In this document: positions 50,226 through 58,392 of the stretch, in pieces
How positions within the stretch are numbered: the stretch's first letter is position 1
Layout of the letters: each line of letters opens with the position of its first letter
Origin: Bacteroidota bacterium
GTDB taxonomy: Bacteria > Bacteroidota > Bacteroidia > 2-12-FULL-35-15
NCBI GenBank assembly: GCA_029237775.1
Contig: JAQZBR010000002.1
Span: 558,001-622,000 of the forward strand
Reading direction: 5' to 3'
Length of the DNA: 64,000 nucleotides
The notes under the pieces: model-generated
The model's database searches: none
What the model saw: the letters and a program-made list of their open reading frames with translations, nothing else
What the model was told of the DNA's origin: nothing
Program-made: the position numbers and the translations under genes

Positions 50226-51356
50226 ATGAAGTTCAGTATATCACACAAAGATAAAGGAAGCAAGGCACGCGCGGGGGAGATCGTAACCGACCATGGCACC
50301 ATTCAGACACCCATATTTATGCCGGTCGGCACAGCAGGGACCGTTAAAGCGGTTCATCAGCGCGAGTTAAAAGATGATATCAAAGCTCAGATCATTTTAG
50401 GTAATACATACCATTTGTATCTCAGGCCTGGACTGGAAACAATAGAAATGGCCGGAGGACTGCATAAATTCAATGGTTGGGATAAGCCTCTCTTAACTGA
50501 TAGTGGCGGTTACCAGGTATATTCACTGGCAAATCAGCGTAAGCTGACTGAAGAAGGCGCAAAATTCACTTCACACATTGATGGCAGTAAACATTTCTTT
50601 ACCCCTGAGAATGTAATGGATATCCAAAGAACCATCGGTGCTGATATAATCATGGCATTTGATGAGTGTACCCCCTACCCTTGTGAATATGAATATGCAA
50701 GGAAGTCACTCGACATGACCCACCGCTGGCTGAAAAGGTGCTGTACTCAATTTGATAAAACCGAAGGGAAATACGGATATTCCCAAACACTGTTCCCAAT
50801 TGTGCAAGGCAGCGTTTACAAAGACCTGAGAGAGAAATCTGCAGAATTCATCGCCAATCAAAACCGCGAAGGAAATGCGATCGGAGGCTTATCTGTTGGA
50901 GAACCTGCTGAGGATATGTATGCTATGACCGAGGTTGTATGTAATATTCTTCCTGCCGACAAGCCGCGCTATCTGATGGGAGTGGGAACTCCTGTAAACA
51001 TTCTTGAAAGCATTGCGCTGGGAATAGACATGTTCGATTGTGTGATGCCAACACGTAATGCAAGACACGGGCTGTTATACACACAGAACGGGATCATGAA
51101 CATAAAGAATGAACGCTGGAAAAATGATTTTTCAGTGCTGGATGAGAATGGAACTTCTTATGTGGATAAAGCCTATACCAAAGCTTACCTTCGTCATCTA
51201 GTGCATTCACAGGAATTGCTTGCAGCGCAGATCGCGAGTATCCATAACCTGGCGTTTTATTTATGGCTGGTTGGAGCCGCAAGGGAACAGATCATGGCAG
51301 GGACTTTTTATGAATGGAAAAACAAAATGGTGAAACAGCTGAGTGTTAGGTTGTAG
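50226..51356 (+). CDS. tgt: tRNA-guanine(34) transglycosylase
   Basis: PIFMPVGTAGTVKAVHQREL; LTDSGGYQVYSL; IGGLSVGEP; MPTRNARHG. Confidence 0.95.
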   Translation: MKFSISHKDKGSKARAGEIVTDHGTIQTPIFMPVGTAGTVKAVHQRELKDDIKAQIILGNTYHLYLRPGLETIEMAGGLHKFNGWDKPLLTDSGGYQVYSLANQRKLTEEGAKFTSHIDGSKHFFTPENVMDIQRTIGADIIMAFDECTPYPCEYEYARKSLDMTHRWLKRCCTQFDKTEGKYGYSQTLFPIVQGSVYKDLREKSAEFIANQNREGNAIGGLSVGEPAEDMYAMTEVVCNILPADKPRYLMGVGTPVNILESIALGIDMFDCVMPTRNARHGLLYTQNGIMNIKNERWKNDFSVLDENGTSYVDKAYTKAYLRHLVHSQELLAAQIASIHNLAFYLWLVGAAREQIMAGTFYEWKNKMVKQLSVRL

Positions 51357-51489
51357 TTGTTAGTTCGTAGTGGGTGGGTTGTAGTTCTTAGACGGGTCAA
51401 CCAAAAATTTCAGCTCTTGCTTGAGATCCTCTATAAGAAAGCGGATTTACTGATCAAGTTTAGTATTAATTAACATTAAGCATACACCC

Positions 51490-51562
51490 AGATTCGTAAA
51501 TTCGTTCCTTATTCGTTATCCGTACAATTGCAATTTGGAATCTGAAATTTGAAATAAATAGG
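51490..51562. repeat. Family B repeat before the LptF/G gene
   Basis: cagattcgtaaattcgttccttattcgttatccgtacaattgcaatttggaatctgaaatttg. Confidence 0.5.
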
Positions 51563-52642
51563 ATGTTAAAGTTAATCGACAGATATATCATTGGTAAGTT
51601 CCTGGGAACGTTCTTTTTCTCCCTGCTTCTTATCATTCTTATTGTTGTCGTGTTCGACATTTCTGAAAAGATCGAGGATTTTATTGGCAAAGAGGCTCCT
51701 TTTAAAGCAATTGTATTCGACTACTATTTCAACTTCATCCCCTGGATCATAAATCTTTTCAGCCCGCTGTTTACCTTTATAGCAGTAATCTTCTTCACTT
51801 CACGCATGGCAAGCCGCACGGAAATAGTGGCGATCCTCAGCAGCGGGGTAAGCTATACACGCTTACTTTTTCCATACATGCTTTCCGCAACAGTGATCGC
51901 AATGCTCTCGCTGGTGCTGAACAATTTTGTGATTCCGCATTCCACAAAAAAGCGTGTCGAGTTTGAAAATAAATATATCCGGAATGAATTCAATAACCGC
52001 GATAAGAACATCCATAAGCAGATCTCACCGGGTAACTTCATCTATCTTCAGAATTTTAATACAGAAGAAAACACCGGTTATAAATTTTCCATCGAGAAAT
52101 TCAGCAAAGGAAAATTATTTTATAAGCTGATGGCTGAAACGATCAAATGGGACAGTGTAAAAACAAAATGGGAGATCAGTAATTATTACATCCGTTACAT
52201 AAACGACATGGATGAATATATCAAAAGAGGAAAAGTTCTGGACACCGCCCTGGCATTCACGCCCGAAGAGTTTGGAAGGAAGGACAATACCATTGAAACG
52301 ATGGATTACTACGAGCTTGAAAAATACATCGAAACCGAAACTCTCAAAGGAAGCGATCATATTGAAGTGATCCGGCTTGAAAAATATCGCAGGATCGCCT
52401 TTCCATTTGCTACATTCATATTAACACTTATCGGGGTTTCAATTGCCAGTCGTAAAGTACGGGGAGGAATTGGAATGCATATCGGTTTGGGGATCGGGAT
52501 CAGCTTTACGTTTATCATGTTCATGCAGATCACCACCACCTTTGCTGCCAGCGGGCTAGTGTCGCCATTACTCGCTGTCTGGATACCAAATATCATCTTT
52601 AGCTTCCTTGCCTGGTATCTTCTGAAAGTAGCACAGAAATAA
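51563..52642 (+). CDS. LptF/LptG (YjgP/YjgQ) family permease
   Basis: LIDRYIIGKFLGTFFFSLLLIILIVVVFDISEKIEDF; C-terminal TM helices. Confidence 0.9.
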   Translation: MLKLIDRYIIGKFLGTFFFSLLLIILIVVVFDISEKIEDFIGKEAPFKAIVFDYYFNFIPWIINLFSPLFTFIAVIFFTSRMASRTEIVAILSSGVSYTRLLFPYMLSATVIAMLSLVLNNFVIPHSTKKRVEFENKYIRNEFNNRDKNIHKQISPGNFIYLQNFNTEENTGYKFSIEKFSKGKLFYKLMAETIKWDSVKTKWEISNYYIRYINDMDEYIKRGKVLDTALAFTPEEFGRKDNTIETMDYYELEKYIETETLKGSDHIEVIRLEKYRRIAFPFATFILTLIGVSIASRKVRGGIGMHIGLGIGISFTFIMFMQITTTFAASGLVSPLLAVWIPNIIFSFLAWYLLKVAQK

Positions 52643-52734
52643 TACGGATATCCTCTCAAGCCGTCTGTTTTAATGAAGAATTAATTCCGATTTCAGGGAA
52701 TAATAGTCCCAATTTCATGCAGTAAGCGGTGGCA

Positions 52735-52742
52735 TAAATTTG
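52735..52742 (+). promoter_or_regulatory. TAnnTTTG-type -7 box of a candidate orphan transcript
   Basis: ggcaTAAATTTG; echoed by ggcaTAATTTTG at 52875-52882. Confidence 0.4.
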
Positions 52743-52748
52743 TCATAT

Positions 52749-52855
52749 AAATTAGCAGTATCTGATTTCATTCATTTATCTCAAAGCTCTTCGGACCAAC
52801 GTGATAAAAGTGAAAAGATTAATAAAAAAGCTTCCGGAAGGAAGCTTTTTTATTT
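52749..52855 (+). ncRNA. Candidate small RNA (about 107 nt) or long lptF/G 3' UTR
   Basis: Own promoter-like box and strong terminator, no ORF; downstream gene has a second box after the terminator. Confidence 0.3.
52824..52851 (+). terminator. Rho-independent terminator
   Basis: AAAAAAGCTTCC-ggaa-GGAAGCTTTTTT. Confidence 0.85.
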
Positions 52856-52916
52856 TCTTATGATTCAGCTGGCATAATTTTGAAACATTAACTATGACAT
52901 ATTTAAACATTTTAAC

Positions 52917-53126
52917 ATGAAAAAGCTAGGCGTACTTGTACTTATCCTTGGTGTTGTGATCATGGGATACACAGCAGTGAAATTTGTTGAACAGAAAAAA
53001 AGAGGAACTGAAGAACAGGTTCAGGATAAGCCGCTTCCATTCCCATGGCTTCCTACTGTCGGAGCATTGCTTACTGCAGGCGGCATAATCATGATGGGCT
53101 CAGGAAGATTCAGGAGAGTGAGATAA
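52917..53126 (+). CDS. Small two-TM membrane protein (DUF3185-like)
   Basis: MKKLGVLVLILGVVIMGYTAVKFVEQKK..AGGIIMMGSGRFR. Confidence 0.65.
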   Translation: MKKLGVLVLILGVVIMGYTAVKFVEQKKRGTEEQVQDKPLPFPWLPTVGALLTAGGIIMMGSGRFRRVR

Positions 53127-53148
53127 AAAAAGGCCGGATAAACCGGCC
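53124..53148 (-). terminator. Terminator for the - strand gene 53171..53461
   Basis: GGCCGG-ataaa-CCGGCC with T-run on - strand. Confidence 0.65.
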
Positions 53149-53170
53149 ACATATTTTAAAGAAGGGAAAT

Positions 53171-53461
53171 TCAATATTTTACAAGAAGGATCTCCTCTTC
53201 TTTTTCTTTTGCCATTTCGTGGGTATCAAGACTGAAATTCACAAGTCTGCCGGCAAGGATCTCCTCTTTTTCTTCATTTCTTAATATGACCAGACGAGGC
53301 TTATAAAGCTCCTTTTCTGCGGCATCATTTGCCGATTCTAAAGGTTCTTCCATGTGAGCGTTTTTAAAATCCCAGTTGGTCTCAACTATTTTAAAAACAA
53401 AATAAAACAATACTCCACTGATCAGCATACCAAATAACTCCAAAGCACTTATTTCCGTCAT
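53171..53461 (-). CDS. Hypothetical single-TM protein
   Basis: 96 aa, N-terminal TM (ALELFGMLISGVLFYFVFKI). Confidence 0.55.
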   Translation of the reverse strand: MTEISALELFGMLISGVLFYFVFKIVETNWDFKNAHMEEPLESANDAAEKELYKPRLVILRNEEKEEILAGRLVNFSLDTHEMAKEKEEEILLVKY

Positions 53462-53501
53462 ATCTTTTTAGCTTTAATGGTGAGCTATTGTAAAGATGAG
53501 C

Positions 53502-54041
53502 TTACTTAGTAACAGGCACTGATATCGTAATTTCAACTTTATCTTTTCCCGATTTTCCCTTTTTTGTAACTCCGTAATCACCTGCGAAAACAATCATTGT
53601 CCCGTTAAAAGAACCTTCACCTGTTGCAGACTCAGTAAATGTAAAAGGAATTTCAACCGCTTTTGTGGAGTCCTTAATAGTTAGGTTACCATTTGCCAAA
53701 AAGCCTTTCTCAGCAGCTTTAACAGAGGTAGATTGGAAAGTGATCTGAGGATATTTCTCGGCATTGAAAAAATCGGCCGACATTAAATGGTCGTCTTTTT
53801 GTTTGTTACCTGTATTCAGGGTTTTTACATCCATGGATGCCTTGATCTTTGACGAGGCAGGATCTTTCTGATCGAATTCAATACTTGCTTTTAAACCGCT
53901 CAATGTTCCTTTGGTTCCTTCGTCAGGCAATTCAAATGATACGCTTGCTGCTTCTGATTTAACACTCCAAAGCATGGATATTGTAAATCCACTCGCAACA
54001 ACTAAAACCAAAAGGGCAAAAGAAACAGCTATTTTTTTCAT
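53502..54041 (-). CDS. YceI family protein
   Basis: KASMDVKTLNTGNKQKDDHLMSADFFNAEKYPQITFQST; start at 54041 preferred. Confidence 0.9.
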   Translation of the reverse strand: MKKIAVSFALLVLVVASGFTISMLWSVKSEAASVSFELPDEGTKGTLSGLKASIEFDQKDPASSKIKASMDVKTLNTGNKQKDDHLMSADFFNAEKYPQITFQSTSVKAAEKGFLANGNLTIKDSTKAVEIPFTFTESATGEGSFNGTMIVFAGDYGVTKKGKSGKDKVEITISVPVTK

Positions 54042-54201
54042 ACAAGTTTGTTTAAAATTAGATTCACGAATATAAGAAAAAAATAATGGCATCATCTACA
54101 TCTTGATTTTTATATAAGCTGTTGACAAACATTCTTTTGAATTACTTTATGCAGAGAGTTATAAATGTTTTTTTTATTAAATTGCATAAAAATCACAAAA
54201 C

Positions 54202-54726
54202 ATGAAAAAACTCAAAATCTCCATTCTGGCAATTTCTGCAGCTCTCCTGCTGAATGCCTGCAGTCCAAGTGCTGAAGAAGCGCGTACGTATAATGATAAC
54301 CTGATAGCTCTTGAGCATCCGCTCACTGCAAAAGAAAATGCTTTTCTAGATCAGTTGTCATCAGCAAAATCTCCGGAAGAGTTGAAAAAATCTTATGATG
54401 AACTGGTAGCTCAGAGCGAGACGTCACTGGCTTCCGCAGAAAAAATGGAAGGCTTTGACAACAGCACTTCATACCGCGATGCCGCGAAAGAATATTTCAG
54501 CACTATCAAAGGAATCGTAAATAACGAATACAAAACAATTGTTGAGCTTGCTTCAAAGAATCCTGAAGAAGTGACGGATGAAGATTCGAAAAAATATGAA
54601 GAGCTGATCTCGTCTGTTCAGGAAAAATCTGAAAAAGTTCTTGCAAAGATCCAAACTGAACAAACAGCTTTCGCAGCAAAATATAAATTTGAAATCGAGC
54701 CAACTGTTGAAGAGGCGAAGAATTAG
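54202..54726 (+). CDS. Lipoprotein, hypothetical
   Basis: Lipobox LLLNAC. Confidence 0.75.
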   Translation: MKKLKISILAISAALLLNACSPSAEEARTYNDNLIALEHPLTAKENAFLDQLSSAKSPEELKKSYDELVAQSETSLASAEKMEGFDNSTSYRDAAKEYFSTIKGIVNNEYKTIVELASKNPEEVTDEDSKKYEELISSVQEKSEKVLAKIQTEQTAFAAKYKFEIEPTVEEAKN

Positions 54727-54776
54727 TCATTGGTGATTAGGAAATTGGTTGACTGGGGATCAGTTAATTAGGCAAT
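54727..54776. repeat. Family A repeat (GT orientation) after the lipoprotein stop
   Basis: tcattggtgattaggaaattggttgactggggatcagttaattagg. Confidence 0.5.
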
Positions 54777-54783
54777 AACAAAG

Positions 54784-54817
54784 AAGCCCTTCAGGATAAC
54801 TGGAGGGCTTTTATTTT
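54784..54817 (+). terminator. Rho-independent terminator
   Basis: AAGCCCTTCAG-gataa-CTGGAGGGCTT then ttatttt. Confidence 0.75.
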
Positions 54818-54840
54818 AAACACATTTGTATTTGAGCACT

Positions 54841-54860
54841 CCCTCCTGAAAGGCGGGAAC
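54841..54860. repeat. CCCTCCTGAAAGGCGGGAAC repeat (copy 2)
   Basis: Matches the 6795-6834 copy. Confidence 0.5.
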
Positions 54861-54910
54861 AAATCCGAGTCAGGTTATGCCTCTCTTCAAGCAAAGCGCC
54901 TCCACCATTA

Positions 54911-54960
54911 ATAAACTTCTCTCTGTACATCTCGGTGCCCTCTGTGACTCCGTGGTAAAT
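54911..54960 (-). repeat. ACCACGGAGTCACAGAGGGCACCGAGA repeat (copy 2)
   Basis: Reverse complement resembles 50-139. Confidence 0.6.
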
Positions 54961-55029
54961 GCAAACAACTACCCTCCGTATTAAAAGCCTTCATTCTGCC
55001 TTTCTAAGAACACTCTTATGGATCTAAAA

Positions 55030-55075
55030 ACACTCAGTCTAATTAACCAATGACCAATTAACTAATCAACCACAA
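55030..55075. repeat. Family A repeat after the - strand TPR gene stop
   Basis: Sense (-) strand: taattagttgtggttgattagttaattggtcattggttaattagac. Confidence 0.5.
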
Positions 55076-55501
55076 CTAATTACAATAATTCATCATAACA
55101 GTACTCGCGTCCCCATTCCCCAACCCGCTTGCCTTACTCAGATCGATACAAGCATCTTTCTTCCTGCCTATCTCAAACAAACACATTCCCCTTCCGTAAA
55201 AAGCATTTCCATCACTACTGTTCAATGAGATCGCCCGTGAGTAGTCATTGATTGCAGCCCGATAATCCTTCAGATTTTGGAATGCAAGCGCACGGTGATA
55301 ATACCCTTCTGCGTTTTTAGGATCATAACCAACCACAAGATTAAATTGCTGCAAAGCGTTTTTCCAGTCGCCATTACTTTCCATCGCTTTCCCTTTTTCA
55401 AGTGCTATTATTGCTTCTTCTTCGCGCGATCTTGCGATCTCCTGAGCCGGAGATATAAATGAAATTAGTGCAAAGGTTGTGAGGAAGAAGAGCTTTTTCA
55501 T
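55076..55501 (-). CDS. TPR-repeat protein, secreted
   Basis: Signal peptide; DPKNAEGYYHRALAFQNLKDYRAAINDYSRAI. Confidence 0.85.
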   Translation of the reverse strand: MKKLFFLTTFALISFISPAQEIARSREEEAIIALEKGKAMESNGDWKNALQQFNLVVGYDPKNAEGYYHRALAFQNLKDYRAAINDYSRAISLNSSDGNAFYGRGMCLFEIGRKKDACIDLSKASGLGNGDASTVMMNYCN

Positions 55502-55542
55502 CGCAGATATATTACGTTAAGAAAAATGAATTTTTTATAAAG

Positions 55543-56136
55543 TTAATTAAATTTGAATGACAGTCCGGCCAGGGCCACCGGCCCGCCCAAACCAACCTCG
55601 GCATGGATCCCAATATTCTTATGAAAGAAATATCTCATTCCAAGTCCTGCTCTTCCGCCAACCGGAATTTGTGCTTCAATGAAGGAATTATTTTTTAAAT
55701 TATTCACACCGGGCTCTGTCTGATAATACTTCTGATCCACATACCCTGCACCGAAGGTTAAATAAAAATCGAATAATCTATTTTTGGCAAGATGTATATT
55801 CGCCTTTGCCAGGATCCTGTATTTTTCTATTCCGGCCGAATAATCAACACCATTCTTCGCGTAATGAACAACCGCCTCCGCATACGTTCCTTCCATACCA
55901 AGTCCGATCTTTTCGGTTACAAGGACCTCGAACCTGAAACCAAGATGATTTGTGCTGTTGATCGATTTAAAATACTCGGGATTTCCGTAGCCTGCTTTTA
56001 ATATTGACGTTCCAAGAAACGGATACCCATAATACACTTCCGTGATCACGCTGCCTTTTTTTACACAGACTTCCTGGGCAACAGCACTTATGCTGATGAT
56101 CAAAAAGTAAGATATAATACTAAATAAACGCAACAT
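55543..56136 (-). CDS. Outer-membrane beta-barrel protein, hypothetical
   Basis: Signal peptide, terminal GLSFKFN, GAGYVDQKYY. Confidence 0.65.
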   Translation of the reverse strand: MLRLFSIISYFLIISISAVAQEVCVKKGSVITEVYYGYPFLGTSILKAGYGNPEYFKSINSTNHLGFRFEVLVTEKIGLGMEGTYAEAVVHYAKNGVDYSAGIEKYRILAKANIHLAKNRLFDFYLTFGAGYVDQKYYQTEPGVNNLKNNSFIEAQIPVGGRAGLGMRYFFHKNIGIHAEVGLGGPVALAGLSFKFN

Positions 56137-56146
56137 AATCTTTTAA

Positions 56147-57154
56147 TTAATATTCCATTCTGATCCGCTCCTTCAATTGATTCTGATAATCCCGTGCCAG
56201 CTTAATTCCATAATCTTCGTATGCTTTTTTTGCCCACTCGAGCGCTTCCTGCTGCTTACCTAACACTTCATTCGCCACAGCCATATTGAGACAAGCACGA
56301 CCTGCATTTGTACCGTTCCTGCTTTTTGTTAAAGGTTCCCAAACTTTGGCGGCTCCTTCCCAGTTTGCCACTTCCGACTTTCTGAAGGCCTTTAAGAATT
56401 CTTTTTTCTCACTTCCTTTCCCACGTTTATACATATCTCTTTTTACAGTGTAATAACCCGGAAGAAATCTTTCTATATATGATTGTCCGGCATTGTACGC
56501 AGTTTTTGGTAATGCTTCGGGAGGTGGAATGGCTAACGCACCCGAACCGGCATCAAACACCAGATGATCGGTTGTCTGATACTGATCAATAATTTTCTGA
56601 GAGGATGGATCATACAGTCTCCAATTGCTGATCACATTCATTCTGATCTGCTGCAATGGTGGCGGGGGCGGATTCCCATTGAGGATCGCGTTCACTTGGT
56701 TAGTGACTGCTCCGGCCACTATATCGGAATTGGAATCAAAAGTCTCGAGGACAAGCAAGACATCGGTTTTCGTTGAATCACATATCTTCTTAACCACTTT
56801 CCAATCCAGCATCGCGGGCATTTCCCTGCTTCCTGTTCCGTAAAGTTTTACGTTGGAGGCGACAACTATATTCAGCAGGTGCGAGCCGCTCATGCGGTCA
56901 TATACACCCCGCAGGCATTCATTTGAAGCTTTTTTATCTGAACCCGCTATCTCACCGCTGGTAATGGATTCGATTACTGTTGTATGATCTTCTTTTAATT
57001 TAAAAGAACGATTGATAACTGCAAGCGAATGAATGTTTTCAGGGAGAAAAACTTCCGGTGCTGTTGGATATTGCAGATTAACATATCCGTATTTAGTGCA
57101 GGATGATGTTGTGAGGATAATAATAAACAGTGCAAAGAAGGATGATCTTTTCAT
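56147..57154 (-). CDS. Lipoprotein, DUF6340-like
   Basis: Lipobox TTSSCTK, NIHSLAVINRS, CDSTKTDVLLVLETFDS. Confidence 0.65.
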   Translation of the reverse strand: MKRSSFFALFIIILTTSSCTKYGYVNLQYPTAPEVFLPENIHSLAVINRSFKLKEDHTTVIESITSGEIAGSDKKASNECLRGVYDRMSGSHLLNIVVASNVKLYGTGSREMPAMLDWKVVKKICDSTKTDVLLVLETFDSNSDIVAGAVTNQVNAILNGNPPPPPLQQIRMNVISNWRLYDPSSQKIIDQYQTTDHLVFDAGSGALAIPPPEALPKTAYNAGQSYIERFLPGYYTVKRDMYKRGKGSEKKEFLKAFRKSEVANWEGAAKVWEPLTKSRNGTNAGRACLNMAVANEVLGKQQEALEWAKKAYEDYGIKLARDYQNQLKERIRMEY

Positions 57155-57212
57155 AATATCAAATTGAAGATCAAATTTAATGAAAGAGAATCAGGATTAA
57201 AATACCCATCAA

Positions 57213-57782
57213 TTATTTATTCTCCTTCACCACTTTTAATCCTTTTGTCCAGCGAATAATCTCCTTCAGCATGTTTTCTGCAGCTTTGTGTGAAGTCTCA
57301 TTAGGAACAAATTCAGCTTTATCATTTATGAATTGTGCAAACATTGGAAAGTTTACACCTTGTGACAATGGCACAACACTCATTGTTGCAAGATCTGCCT
57401 TCAGACTGTTCGCAGCGCGTGTACCTGCAGAAACACCGCCATAGCTGACGATGCCAGCTGCCTTGTATGCCCATTCCTGAGCAAGGTATTCTATTGCATT
57501 CCTTAATGGAGCCGGATAATTATAATCGTACTCTGCTGTCACAAACACAAATGCATCTGCCTCCTCAATCTTAGCGCTCCAGTCTTTCGTATGTTGATGT
57601 TCATATTTTTTCATCACCGGATGATGTGCTTCGTTCATCATGGGAAGACTTATCTCTCCGAGATCCAGCACTTCTACTTTGAAGTTGCCAGATTCATTCG
57701 CCTTTTCGGCAACCCATTTTGCGATCATTGGCCCTTTCCTTCCGGGGCGGACTGTTGATGTGATTATTTTAAGGTTATACAT
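57213..57782 (-). CDS. NADPH-dependent FMN reductase family protein
   Basis: IITSTVRPGRKGPMIAKWV..VFVTAEYDYNYPAPLRNAIEYL; start 57782, since the ORF-track extension is simple sequence. Confidence 0.9.
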   Translation of the reverse strand: MYNLKIITSTVRPGRKGPMIAKWVAEKANESGNFKVEVLDLGEISLPMMNEAHHPVMKKYEHQHTKDWSAKIEEADAFVFVTAEYDYNYPAPLRNAIEYLAQEWAYKAAGIVSYGGVSAGTRAANSLKADLATMSVVPLSQGVNFPMFAQFINDKAEFVPNETSHKAAENMLKEIIRWTKGLKVVKENK

Positions 57783-57941
57783 TGTTTGTTTTTTTGTTTT
57801 TTTGTTTTTTCGTTTTTTCAATATTAGGCATAATAACCGAAGATTTTACTCACACAGATGCTTAAAAGACGTGCCTGAAAAAGAATAAAAAATTGAAATT
57901 TAAAATGGTTTATAAAGGCATAAATTTTATTTAAGGAACTG

Positions 57942-58260
57942 AGCTCCACAATGTGGAAACAAATCTTAGACAATATTGTTCAACCACAATTTGTGTACAG
58001 ACGGACAAACATGGTCTGACATTCAGAGCGTTAAAGGAGTCGGTAATAGCTCATTCTTGCACAAATACAATTATACGCACACCAACCCTTCCAGCGGAAC
58101 TTCCTATTACAGACTTAAACAGAACGACTTTAACGGGATCCATTCGTATAGCTCTATCAGATCTATTTATCTTGAACAACAAAGCTCTTCATCTTTTACG
58201 CCCTATTTGAAAGAAAATCACGTCTATTCAGCGGATCAGCGGAATCAGATGTGTCTATGA
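57942..58260 (+). pseudogene. Remnant of the C-terminal region of a T9SS-secreted protein
   Basis: TDGQTWSDIQSVKGVGNSSFLHKYNYTHTNPSSGTSYYRLKQNDFNGIHSYSSIRSI; NVETN in another frame just upstream; sorting domain not found. Confidence 0.75.
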
Positions 58261-58331
58261 TTCGCATAGGTTTTTAAACTGCGACAAATAAAAATCCTAA
58301 ATTCAAATATATTCATCAATTTCTTAAACAC

Positions 58332-58363
58332 AAATGCCCCGCTTCCGCGAGGCATTTTACATT
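58332..58363 (+). terminator. Terminator-like hairpin after the T9SS remnant
   Basis: AAATGCCCCGC-ttcc-GCGAGGCATTT then tacatttta. Confidence 0.5.
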
Positions 58364-58392
58364 TTATTTGTAAACATTCTACAATACTAACT

